A DNA stretch of 39,276 nt from Proteiniphilum sp. X52 (GTDB taxonomy: Bacteria; Bacteroidota; Bacteroidia; Bacteroidales; Dysgonomonadaceae): assembly GCF_003712195.1 (NCBI RefSeq), contig NZ_RDSD01000032.1, forward strand, positions 1 through 39,276. The letters are read 5' to 3'. Below are positions 18,274 through 25,207 of this stretch, piece after piece. The notes under the pieces are model-generated. The model was not told where the DNA came from. It saw only the letters and a program-made list of their open reading frames with translations, and searched no databases. The stretch's first letter is position 1. Every line of letters starts with the position of its first letter. A program made the position numbers and the translations under genes.

Positions 18274-18314
18274 AAAAGAGTGGCACTCGCTCCGCTTCGG
18301 ACAGCCGCTCTTTT
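18274..18314 (-). terminator. Attenuator-like hairpin between pflB and pflA
   Basis: AAAAGAGTGGC (18274-18284) pairs with GCCGCTCTTTT (18304-18314) over 11 bases with one G-T pair, and the loop contains a further CCG/CGG stem. On the minus strand the 3' arm ends in CTCTTTT. It is 74 bases after pflB, so it may reduce pflA expression relative to pflB. Confidence 0.55.
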
Positions 18315-18387
18315 TATGCTCACCGCGGGCCGCGGGTACCCCGTAAAACAACTAAAGGAGTCCGCCTTAGTGACAATTATGTAAAAT

Positions 18388-20628
18388 CTATAGTGAATGA
18401 TTGATCGTCCTGGAGATCACATCCAACTGTTGCTCTTTGGTCAGCTTCACAAAATTGACCGCGTAACCCGAAACACGGATGGTCAGCTGCGGATAATTTT
18501 CGGGATGATTCATCGCATCCACCAACAGCTCCTTGTCGAACACGTTCACGTTGAGATGTTGTCCGCCATCCGAAGTGAAGTATCCATCGAGCAGGCCGAC
18601 CATATTGGTTATTTGCACGTTCCGCTCCCTTCCAAGCGTTCCCGGAGAAACGGCAAAGGTATAGGATATGCCGTCGTGCGCGTGCTGGAAGGGCAGTTTC
18701 GCCACCGAAGCCAATGCGGCCACCGCTCCTTTGGTATCGCGGCCGTTCATGGGGTTCGCACCCGGCGCAAAGGGTGTTCCGGCAGCGCGGCCGTCAGGTG
18801 TTGCTCCCGTCTTCTTTCCATATACCACGTTAGAGGTGATGGTAAGGATAGATTGTGTGGGAATGGCATTCCGGTATGTTTCGTGTTGACGGAGATATCC
18901 CATGAACTTGCGGGTAATATCCACGGCGATCTGGTCTGTCCTGTCATCGTTATTTCCGAAAGGCACATAATCGCCTTGCCGTTCGAAATCCACGGCAATA
19001 CCCCGTTCGTCGCGGATCACTTTCACCTTCGCATCACGGATCGCCGCGAGGGAGTCGGCCACGATGGAGAGCCCCGCGATACCCGTCGCCCGGATACGTT
19101 GCACATCGCCGTCGTGAAGCGCCATCTCAAAAGCCTCATACGCGTATTTGTCGTGCATATAATGGATGATCTTCAAGGCGTTGACATATACTTTTGCCAG
19201 CCAGCGCATCATCTGCTCGAATTTCACCATTACCTCATCGTAATCAAGGTACTCCGATGTGATAGCCTCAAACTGAGGCGCCACCTGCACACCCGATTTC
19301 TCATCGCGTCCGCCATTGATGGCATACAACAGGCACTTGGCCAGATTGGCGCGGGCGCCGAACAGCTGCATCTGTTTCCCTATCTTCATCGGCGATACGC
19401 AGCAGGCAATCCCGTAGTCATCACCATAATCGGGACGCATCAGGTCGTCATTCTCATACTGGATGGCAGAGGTATCCACCGACACTTTCGAACAGAATTT
19501 CTTCCAGTTCTCGGGAGAGTTTTGCGACCAGAGCACCGTCAGGTTGGGTTCCGGAGCCGGCCCGAGGTTATAGAGCGTATGAAGGTAACGGAACGAAGTC
19601 CTTGTCACCAAAGTACGTCCGTCCACGGTCTGTCCGCCCAGCGATTCGGTCACCCATACCGGGTCGCCCGAGAAGAGGTCGTTATAATCCGGTGTGCGCA
19701 GGAAACGCACGATACGCAGCTTGATGATAAGCTGGTCTATCAGTTCCTGTGCTTCTTCTTCAGTCAGTAAACCGGCTTTGATATCTTTTTCGATATAAAT
19801 GTCAAGGAAAGTGGAAGTACGTCCGATCGACATGGCTGCCCCGTCCTGGTCTTTCACCGCCGCGAGGTAGGCAAAGTAAAGGAATTGCACGGCTTCGCGG
19901 GCGTTCTTTGCCGGCTCGGTCACATTGAACCCATATCGGTCACACATTTTCTCAAAAGCTTTCAGCGCTTTGATCTGTTCAGATATCTCTTCGCGGCGCT
20001 GTATGATATCTTCGGTAATTTCCTGGATATCGAGGCGTTTCAGAAAATCTTTCTTTTCCGCAATCAAAGTAGTTGTCCCGTAGAGGGGTACCCGGCGATA
20101 ATCACCGATAATACGTCCGCGGCCGTAAGCGTCTGGTAATCCGGTAATGATAGCCGAACGGCGGGCGGCGACCATCTCCTCGGTATAAGCAGAGAAAACA
20201 CCCTCGTTATGGGTTTTCCGGTATCGGGTATAAATCTCTTTGGTCATGGGATCGAGTTGATAGCCATAGGCGTTCAGCGCATTCTCCACCATGCGGATAC
20301 CCCCTTTGGGGAAGATTCCCCGTTTGAGTGGCGCGTCGGTCTGCAAACCGACGATCACTTCGTTATCCTTGTCGATATATCCCGGGCCGTAGGTGTCTAT
20401 CTCCTGCGGATATTTGGTTTCGGCGTCATACACGCCTCTGGCTTGCTCTTCCTTGAACATTTCCGTCAACTTGTCCCAGACTTTGCGGGTACGTTCTGTG
20501 GAAGAAACCAGGAAACTATCATCACCCTCATACGGCGCATAGTTGTTCATAATGAAATCCCTCACATTGATTTCGTTTCTCCAGACGTCGCCTTTAAAGC
20601 CTTTCCAAGATTCATGCTGATTATTCAT
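18388..20628 (-). CDS. pflB: Formate C-acetyltransferase (pyruvate formate-lyase)
   Basis: 746 aa from the ATG at 20628. The frame is open to 20814 but the extension is not conserved-looking and runs into focA. The glycyl-radical enzyme cleaves pyruvate with CoA to acetyl-CoA and formate under anoxic conditions. The adjacent catalytic cysteines are C409 and C410 in [11 protein letters not shown], and the glycyl radical is G721 in RVSGYAVNF, 25 residues from the end. The sequence starts with [20 protein letters not shown], typical of PflB rather than choline- or glycerol-type relatives. It sits 40 bases after focA and upstream of pflA. This gives the full focA-pflB-pflA mixed-acid fermentation module. 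Confidence 0.97.
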   Translation of the reverse strand: MNNQHESWKGFKGDVWRNEINVRDFIMNNYAPYEGDDSFLVSSTERTRKVWDKLTEMFKEEQARGVYDAETKYPQEIDTYGPGYIDKDNEVIVGLQTDAPLKRGIFPKGGIRMVENALNAYGYQLDPMTKEIYTRYRKTHNEGVFSAYTEEMVAARRSAIITGLPDAYGRGRIIGDYRRVPLYGTTTLIAEKKDFLKRLDIQEITEDIIQRREEISEQIKALKAFEKMCDRYGFNVTEPAKNAREAVQFLYFAYLAAVKDQDGAAMSIGRTSTFLDIYIEKDIKAGLLTEEEAQELIDQLIIKLRIVRFLRTPDYNDLFSGDPVWVTESLGGQTVDGRTLVTRTSFRYLHTLYNLGPAPEPNLTVLWSQNSPENWKKFCSKVSVDTSAIQYENDDLMRPDYGDDYGIACCVSPMKIGKQMQLFGARANLAKCLLYAINGGRDEKSGVQVAPQFEAITSEYLDYDEVMVKFEQMMRWLAKVYVNALKIIHYMHDKYAYEAFEMALHDGDVQRIRATGIAGLSIVADSLAAIRDAKVKVIRDERGIAVDFERQGDYVPFGNNDDRTDQIAVDITRKFMGYLRQHETYRNAIPTQSILTITSNVVYGKKTGATPDGRAAGTPFAPGANPMNGRDTKGAVAALASVAKLPFQHAHDGISYTFAVSPGTLGRERNVQITNMVGLLDGYFTSDGGQHLNVNVFDKELLVDAMNHPENYPQLTIRVSGYAVNFVKLTKEQQLDVISRTINHSL

Positions 20629-20668
20629 CGTTGATCTGTTTATTTTGTAATGTTGATATATTGTATTT

Positions 20669-21475
20669 TTAATGATGTGTATCCGTTTTGTGCGGTTGAC
20701 GAAGGAACAGGTACCAATAGACCGTTCCGACCAGTAGCATGCCACCCACAATATTGCCGAGTGTCGCGGGAAACAGGTTTTTCGAAAGGAAACCGGCCCA
20801 GGTGATGTCGGCACCGCTATATATCGCCGCCGGAATGAAAAACATGTTGGCCACAGAGTGTTCGTAGCCCATCACGACAAAGATCATGATGGGGATCCAG
20901 ATAGCCATGCTTTTCCCGGTGATGTCCTTCGCGGTGTATCCCATAAACATACCCAGGCATACCAGCCAGTTAGCCGCGACACCTTTCACGAATACACGCG
21001 CGAAATCCTGATTCACTTTTACTTGGGAATAATGATGCAGGTAAGATTGCCAAGGTTCCTTATCGAATAAACCCACATTGGCCGATAATACGAAAGCGAT
21101 GAGTTGCGCTCCGACGAAATTAAAAAGATAGGAAAGCAGCAGTGTTTTCACCACTTTCACCACCGATACATCCCGCTTCAATAAGGGGAGGGTCAGACCG
21201 GCACAATCGCTGGTGAACAGATCGGCTCCGGTGACTGAGACCATGATAAGTCCCACCGGGAAGAGCGCCCCTGCCACAAATTTCACCAGTCCCGGATTAG
21301 TACTGCCGGTTTCCGGCATTCCGCCGGCGACCATCACAGTCAGCAACCCTCCGAGCGCGATAAACGCCCCGCCAAGGATAGCCACAATAGCAAAATGTAG
21401 AAACGGGAGTTTCGACTTATTAATCGCTGTGATCCTGAACGCTTCGGCAGCTTCTGCCGGAGTATAATAATTCAT
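20669..21475 (-). CDS. focA: Formate/nitrite transporter family channel FocA
   Basis: 268 aa. An inner-membrane pentameric channel for formate. Six hydrophobic segments are visible, e.g. [74 protein letters not shown] and [17 protein letters not shown]. The FNT signatures GADLFTSD and EHSVANMF(F)IP are intact. It is first in the focA-pflB-pflA operon, with a promoter and a palindromic operator candidate about 100 bases upstream. NirC is an alternative family member, but the pfl context favours formate. Confidence 0.93.
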   Translation of the reverse strand: MNYYTPAEAAEAFRITAINKSKLPFLHFAIVAILGGAFIALGGLLTVMVAGGMPETGSTNPGLVKFVAGALFPVGLIMVSVTGADLFTSDCAGLTLPLLKRDVSVVKVVKTLLLSYLFNFVGAQLIAFVLSANVGLFDKEPWQSYLHHYSQVKVNQDFARVFVKGVAANWLVCLGMFMGYTAKDITGKSMAIWIPIMIFVVMGYEHSVANMFFIPAAIYSGADITWAGFLSKNLFPATLGNIVGGMLLVGTVYWYLFLRQPHKTDTHH

Positions 21476-21572
21476 ATTGCCTTCCTAAAACATAAACCAA
21501 GACCGGTAAAGCGCTTTATCGCAAGAAAAGTATTTTCCGTATAACCCTTCACAATCTTAATCCAATCGGATG

Positions 21573-21604
21573 CAAAGATACGATTTAACCATTGATTGTG
21601 GAAA
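21573..21604 (-). promoter_or_regulatory. Promoter of the focA-pflB-pflA operon
   Basis: On the minus strand the -7 box TATCTTTG at 21580-21573 and a -33-like TTTC at 21604-21601 are 20 bases apart. The -33 element lies inside the 22-base palindrome. Confidence 0.6.
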
Positions 21605-21616
21605 TATTTCCACAAT
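21595..21616. promoter_or_regulatory. Perfect 22-base palindrome, candidate operator of the formate operon
   Basis: The half-site ATTGTGGAAAT is followed directly by its exact reverse complement. It overlaps the -33 position of the focA promoter, so a bound protein would be expected to repress. The TTGTG...CACAA ends recall the operators of the redox sensor Rex and of CRP/FNR-type regulators, but the spacing is two bases longer than the common 18-base Rex site, so the regulator is not identified. Confidence 0.7.
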
Positions 21617-21716
21617 GAATTTCAAATAGATCACCTGCGCCATGCAAGCGACTATAAACGCAGCGAAAGCGTTCCCCTTGCGATGTCTTAATCACAGACC
21701 CTTTGGGTAATGGCAA

Positions 21717-22745
21717 TTATCCTATTGATACTCTGGCGTAAGGCACCACGTCCGGCCCACAAAATTGGTTATCCAGATATTTATAATATCCGGAAATGGC
21801 GACCATGGCGGCATTATCGGTAGTGTACGCAAATTTCGGAATATGGATCTTCCATCCCTGACGGCGGCTATATTCTTCAAAAGCAGCCCGCAGACCCGAG
21901 TTGGCCGATACCCCTCCGGCTACGGCCACCTCTCTTATTTGCAGGTCTTTGGCTGCCCGGTGGAGTTTGTCCATCAGGATATCGATAATGGTCTTTTGTA
22001 GCGACGCGCAAAGATCTTCCTTGTTGTTTTCAATAAAACCGGCGTCTTTTTTCAACTCATCACGAAGAAAATAGAGGAACGACGTTTTCAAACCGCTAAA
22101 ACTGTAATCATAACCCGCGATATGCGGTTTGCTGAATTGAAACCTGTCGGGGTTCCCCGATTTAGCCAGCCGGTCTACCACCGGGCCTCCCGGATACCCC
22201 AGCCCCATCACCTTGGCGCACTTGTCGAAGGCTTCTCCCGCGGCATCGTCGATGGTCTGCCCCACGATCTCCATATCGTCATAAGCCTTCACCAGGATGA
22301 TCTGTGAATTGCCGCCGGAAACCAGCAGGCAGAGAAAGGGAAATTCGGGTTGATTGGTATCATTTGCATCCTCTTTGATAAAATGCGCGAGCACATGCGC
22401 CTGAAGATGGTTGATCTCGATCATTGGAATATCCAATGCCGATGAGAAGCCTTTGGCGAATGATGTGCCGACCAGCAATGAGCCCAACAGTCCCGGTCCC
22501 CGAGTAAAAGCCACAGCCGAGACCTCCTCTTTGGTGATGGCGGCCTGCTTCAGCGCGTCATGCACTACGGGGATGATGTTTTGCTGGTGCGCGCGTGAGG
22601 CCAGTTCCGGCACTACGCCACCATACCGTTCATGGACTGCCTGACCGGCAATCACGTTCGAGAGGATCACTCCGTCGCGGATAACGGCAGCGGAAGTATC
22701 ATCACAGGAAGACTCTATACCTAATATTGTAATCATCTGGTTCAA
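21717..22745 (-). CDS. tsaD: tRNA N6-threonylcarbamoyladenosine transferase TsaD
   Basis: 342 aa. It transfers threonylcarbamoyl from TC-AMP to A37 of ANN-decoding tRNAs, working with TsaB and TsaE. The start is at ATG 22745 or three codons later at MITILGIESSCDDT. The ASKHA-fold signatures GIESSCDDTSAAVI, the metal-binding HLQAHVLAHF histidines, LLVSGGNSQI and AVAGGVSANSGLR are all present. The length is standard. It is a single essential-type gene between the formate operon and the EamA transporter. Confidence 0.95.
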   Translation of the reverse strand: MNQMITILGIESSCDDTSAAVIRDGVILSNVIAGQAVHERYGGVVPELASRAHQQNIIPVVHDALKQAAITKEEVSAVAFTRGPGLLGSLLVGTSFAKGFSSALDIPMIEINHLQAHVLAHFIKEDANDTNQPEFPFLCLLVSGGNSQIILVKAYDDMEIVGQTIDDAAGEAFDKCAKVMGLGYPGGPVVDRLAKSGNPDRFQFSKPHIAGYDYSFSGLKTSFLYFLRDELKKDAGFIENNKEDLCASLQKTIIDILMDKLHRAAKDLQIREVAVAGGVSANSGLRAAFEEYSRRQGWKIHIPKFAYTTDNAAMVAISGYYKYLDNQFCGPDVVPYARVSIG

Positions 22746-22883
22746 TGGTTGTACGAATTACTTTGTAAATTTAGCTGTTTTCCACGCTCAACAGGGTCAA
22801 AACCGGTTTCAACCCTCTGTCTACTTATCGGGAACATCCGGCGGTTGTATGAGGCGATTCACAGGAACCCAAGGGAATAACAC

Positions 22884-23888
22884 TTATGTGTTGTTTGCTG
22901 TTCTCCGGAATTTTATATTTGTAAGCACGATGGCAAAGAGGATAAGGAATACCCCTACCCATTGAAGCGCCTGCACATTTTCCTGAAGGATAAAACTGGA
23001 AGAGACCACCGCGACGGGCAACTCTGCCGCGCTAAGGATAGCGCCCAGCGAAACTCCGGTACGCGGTATGCCGAACGAAAAAAACAGAGGAGGAATAACG
23101 GTTCCAAGCAATGCCAGCATCAATCCCCATTTATAAAGTCCGTCGAAAAACAGTCCGTCAAACAAAAACAAGGGTGGAAAAATCATCCAGGTGACCATAC
23201 AGGAGCCGGTAATCATCAATGCTCCTTTTTTCAAAACCGGCAGATCATTCCCCACCCTGCCACTTGCTATCAGGAACAGGGCATAACAAAACGCGGCCAA
23301 GAAGCCAAATCCTATCCCCTTTATATTTAAAGTCACAGCCTCGTTAAATATACCTGCCGCGAACACCGTGCCGACAAGCACTATTGAAGCGGCAACCAGT
23401 TGCATTCCATGCGGTTTTTTTCTGAACAGCACCGCTTCCATCAAAATGCTGATCCACAGGTACTGCATCAACAGGATAATGGCAATGGATGCGGGCAACA
23501 GTTTTACGCACTGATAGTAGAAAATACCGACCAATCCTGTGAAGATCCCGGCAAAAGCCACTTTCCACCAGGCTGTCCGGCCTGGAGAACTGTTGTCACG
23601 GGCAAGCGACCGGAGGGGCTGTTCTCCGCCGGGCACTCCCCGGCCTGCGGAACCGTCCCCGGCAATCCCCAAAGGAGCGCGGCTCCCTGGTCTCCGTGCC
23701 CCGGACAAAACCTTTTGCAAGGAATAGAGCGCCCACAACATCACCATTCCCAGGAAAGCCTGGCTTCCGGTTATTTGTCCGAGGGTGTAACCTTCCCCAT
23801 ACGCGTTTTTTACAATCGTCGATAGAACTCCGAAGCTGCACGCCCCAAGAAAAACAAAAATACCTCCAGTGAATTTATTTCGATTCAT
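22884..23888 (-). CDS. EamA/DMT-family inner-membrane transporter
   Basis: 334 aa. Two EamA repeats give about ten transmembrane helices: GGIFVFLGACSFGVLSTIV, ITGSQAFLGMVMLWALYSL, FAGIFTGLVGIFYYQCVKLL, IGFGFLAAFCYALFLIASG, WGLMLALLGTVIPPLFFSFG and so on. Typical relatives have 285-300 residues. The excess comes from a Gly/Pro/Arg-rich loop of about 45 residues after the second helix, encoded by unusually GC-rich DNA at about 23580-23710 and listed separately. The substrate is unknown; the family exports amino acids, metabolites or nucleosides. The EamA assignment is firm, the function is not. Confidence 0.85.
   Translation of the reverse strand: MNRNKFTGGIFVFLGACSFGVLSTIVKNAYGEGYTLGQITGSQAFLGMVMLWALYSLQKVLSGARRPGSRAPLGIAGDGSAGRGVPGGEQPLRSLARDNSSPGRTAWWKVAFAGIFTGLVGIFYYQCVKLLPASIAIILLMQYLWISILMEAVLFRKKPHGMQLVAASIVLVGTVFAAGIFNEAVTLNIKGIGFGFLAAFCYALFLIASGRVGNDLPVLKKGALMITGSCMVTWMIFPPLFLFDGLFFDGLYKWGLMLALLGTVIPPLFFSFGIPRTGVSLGAILSAAELPVAVVSSSFILQENVQALQWVGVFLILFAIVLTNIKFRRTANNT
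23583..23708. repeat. GC-rich hairpin-forming in-frame insert within the EamA gene
   Basis: About 125 bases are much more GC-rich than the surrounding gene and can fold several short stems, such as CCGGG/CCCGG and GGAGC/GCTCC. In the gene's frame they encode a low-complexity stretch (RRPGSRAPLGIAGDGSAGRG and onwards) between helices 2 and 3. This looks like a short palindromic repeat element that entered a cytoplasmic loop without breaking the frame. I see no second copy in the window. Confidence 0.45.
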
Positions 23889-23963
23889 ATCTCTCTATTT
23901 CCAACCCGCGAAATCCCCAAACCCATTTCACAAATAGGAGCCGCTTCTTTGATAAAACGGATG

Positions 23964-23971
23964 CAAAGATA
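23964..23971 (-). promoter_or_regulatory. -7 promoter box of the EamA gene
   Basis: Minus-strand TATCTTTG 75 bases upstream of the start codon at 23888. No clear -33 TTTG is present. Confidence 0.5.
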
Positions 23972-24036
23972 ATGGAAAAGAATTTAGTAATTGTTTTTTT
24001 AGTATTCCCGCTTATAAAAAATTCATTCAATTATAT

Positions 24037-24068
24037 TTTGTAAATTTGGGGGTAAAGTCGTATTTTTG
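24037..24068 (+). promoter_or_regulatory. Promoter of the nucleotidyltransferase gene
   Basis: -33 box TTTG at 24037-24040 and -7 box TATTTTTG at 24061-24068 with a 20-base spacer, ending 23 bases before the ATG at 24092. It is a full consensus match. Confidence 0.65.
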
Positions 24069-24091
24069 TAGGTATTAAAAGCCATAAAGAA

Positions 24092-24385
24092 ATGATGGCC
24101 ACCGATGAATACTTGCAGAAACTTAAGCAATTTAAGTTACAGTATGCCGATGAATATGGCATAGAACGCATTGGAATTTTCGGTTCCGTAGCACGTGGTG
24201 AACAGACCGAAAACAGTGACCTTGATATTTATTACGAAGGTAAGTCTTTGGGATTAAAATCATTAGTGAGATTTCCAGCCGAACTCGAAAAAACTTTCGG
24301 TATGCCTGTTGATGTAGTGCGTAAACACAAGAACCTGCGCCCTTCTTTTCTTAAACGCATTATGAATGAAATTGTGTATGCATGA
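24092..24385 (+). CDS. MntA-type nucleotidyltransferase (antitoxin of a MNT/HEPN pair)
   Basis: 97 aa (or 96 from the second Met at 24095). The minimal nucleotidyltransferase motif is complete: G31-S32 in FGSVARGE, then D43-x-D45 in SDLDIYYEG. In MntA/HepT systems this enzyme adenylylates the HEPN RNase and so neutralises it. The C-terminal part (MPVDVVRKHKNLRPSFLKRI) is typical. The stop codon overlaps the start of the hepT-like frame by eight bases, the usual operon arrangement. Because its partner is truncated here, this may now be an orphan antitoxin. Confidence 0.85.
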   Translation: MMATDEYLQKLKQFKLQYADEYGIERIGIFGSVARGEQTENSDLDIYYEGKSLGLKSLVRFPAELEKTFGMPVDVVRKHKNLRPSFLKRIMNEIVYA

Positions 24386-24638
24386 AAGGATATTGACAAT
24401 TGAAACATTGGAGCAAATTGAAACCACGCTCGAAAATCTGCTCAAAAGCACGGCTTCCATTAAAGATATAGATGAATTGACAAAATCCGCCGACGGAATC
24501 TTGCGATTGAATGGAATTTGTATGAGTTTTATCATTATTGGAGAAGAAATAAAACGGATTGACAGATATACAAAAAAACAATTTTTGAGCCGCCTGGTCG
24601 GAAAAAGCAATAAAAGAAGGGCGGATATATCCGATTAA
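24378..24638 (+). pseudogene. Truncated HepT-like HEPN toxin gene
   Basis: 86 aa from ATG 24378, overlapping the MntA stop. The first about 65 residues resemble HepT/DUF86: MHERIL..., LRLNGICMSFIIIGEEIKRI. The expected second half, with the RNase motif RxxxxHxY, is missing. After IDRYTKKQFLS the frame runs into an unrelated basic tail (RLVGKSNKRRADISD) and stops. Family members usually have 100-120 residues, so the toxin should be inactive. Confidence 0.65.
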
Positions 24639-24666
24639 TGAAGTCAGAAATAAATTAGGATTGTGA
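24589..24666 (+). pseudogene. 3' remnant of an antitoxin-like gene fused behind hepT
   Basis: In the frame shifted relative to the hepT remnant, 25 codons after an in-frame TGA read AAWSEKAIKEGRIYPINEV and end RNKLGL plus stop. The pattern 'A(I)KEGRxYxxxEVxxxLGL' resembles the C-terminal end of RelB/YafN-like or DUF2281-type antitoxins. The rest of that gene is absent. The join between hepT and this tail probably marks a deletion. Confidence 0.4.
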
Positions 24667-24669
24667 AGA

Positions 24670-25161
24670 TTATTTGGACGAAACCTTGCCCGTCACCCAT
24701 TTCCAAAAAGTGGTGTATTTCAATTCCATTTTCGCGGGAAAAGCAAAGGGAGCCGGTATTTTAATGGCCTGCCCGTCGTGGTCCACGGGATAGATTTCTG
24801 TTTCGTACCAGCCTCCCGAACGGGAGACATGCAGCGTGTCGGGAACCTCATGGAAGAGGAAACGCACCGGCATGGGGCCTTCCACCGGAGGGGCGCCCGT
24901 GATGAAGGCGATGTCGTCCCGCCAATTCATCGCACGTTGCGGTATCCGGGCCGTATAATGCACCTTGCCCGCTTCATCCTGCGCGACGGCGACCTCCATG
25001 GAAATTTTCGGCTGGTAGGGGACAAACGCCGCAATGCCCGTCAATACTAGCAGCGAGGCTACGATCATGACGGTGCCGTACCGCACCAGCGCCGGCGGCA
25101 TCCGCCCGATAATGTTCCGCACCTTCTCGCTGCGCAGTTCTATTGACCTGTCTTCATCCAT
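24670..25161 (-). CDS. Short HlyD-like single-pass membrane protein of the peptide-export operon
   Basis: 163 aa. The N-terminal IELRSEKVRNIIGRMPPALV followed by one transmembrane helix (about 28-47) is like the start of HlyD/adaptor proteins found with bacteriocin exporters. The coiled-coil and lipoyl-like domains of a true HlyD are missing. About 110 periplasmic residues of predicted beta structure follow, with a YTARIPQRAMNWRD segment. It stands 46 bases after the C39-peptidase ABC exporter on the same strand, as the last gene of the unit. It is probably an accessory subunit of the exporter. No TolC gene is nearby. The family name is uncertain. Confidence 0.6.
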   Translation of the reverse strand: MDEDRSIELRSEKVRNIIGRMPPALVRYGTVMIVASLLVLTGIAAFVPYQPKISMEVAVAQDEAGKVHYTARIPQRAMNWRDDIAFITGAPPVEGPMPVRFLFHEVPDTLHVSRSGGWYETEIYPVDHDGQAIKIPAPFAFPAKMELKYTTFWKWVTGKVSSK

Positions 25162-25162
25162 T

Positions 25163-25206
25163 CAATTAACATATTAGGCACATTAACATATTGCCATATT
25201 AGTCTC
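25163..25206. repeat. AT-rich intergenic direct repeat
   Basis: ATTAACATATT occurs twice, 16 bases apart, and partial copies (CATATTAG, CATTAAT) follow, between the exporter and the HlyD-like gene. Such short ATTA/CATATT strings are common intergenic simple repeats. No function is implied. Confidence 0.45.
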
Positions 25207-25207
25207 A

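Noticed and set aside
18397-19770. Long 457-codon frame antisense to pflB (and similar long frames antisense to glgB, the TPR gene and the exporter)
   Set aside because: They are His/Arg/Gln-rich antisense readings of strongly conserved genes with high third-position GC, and have no domain features.
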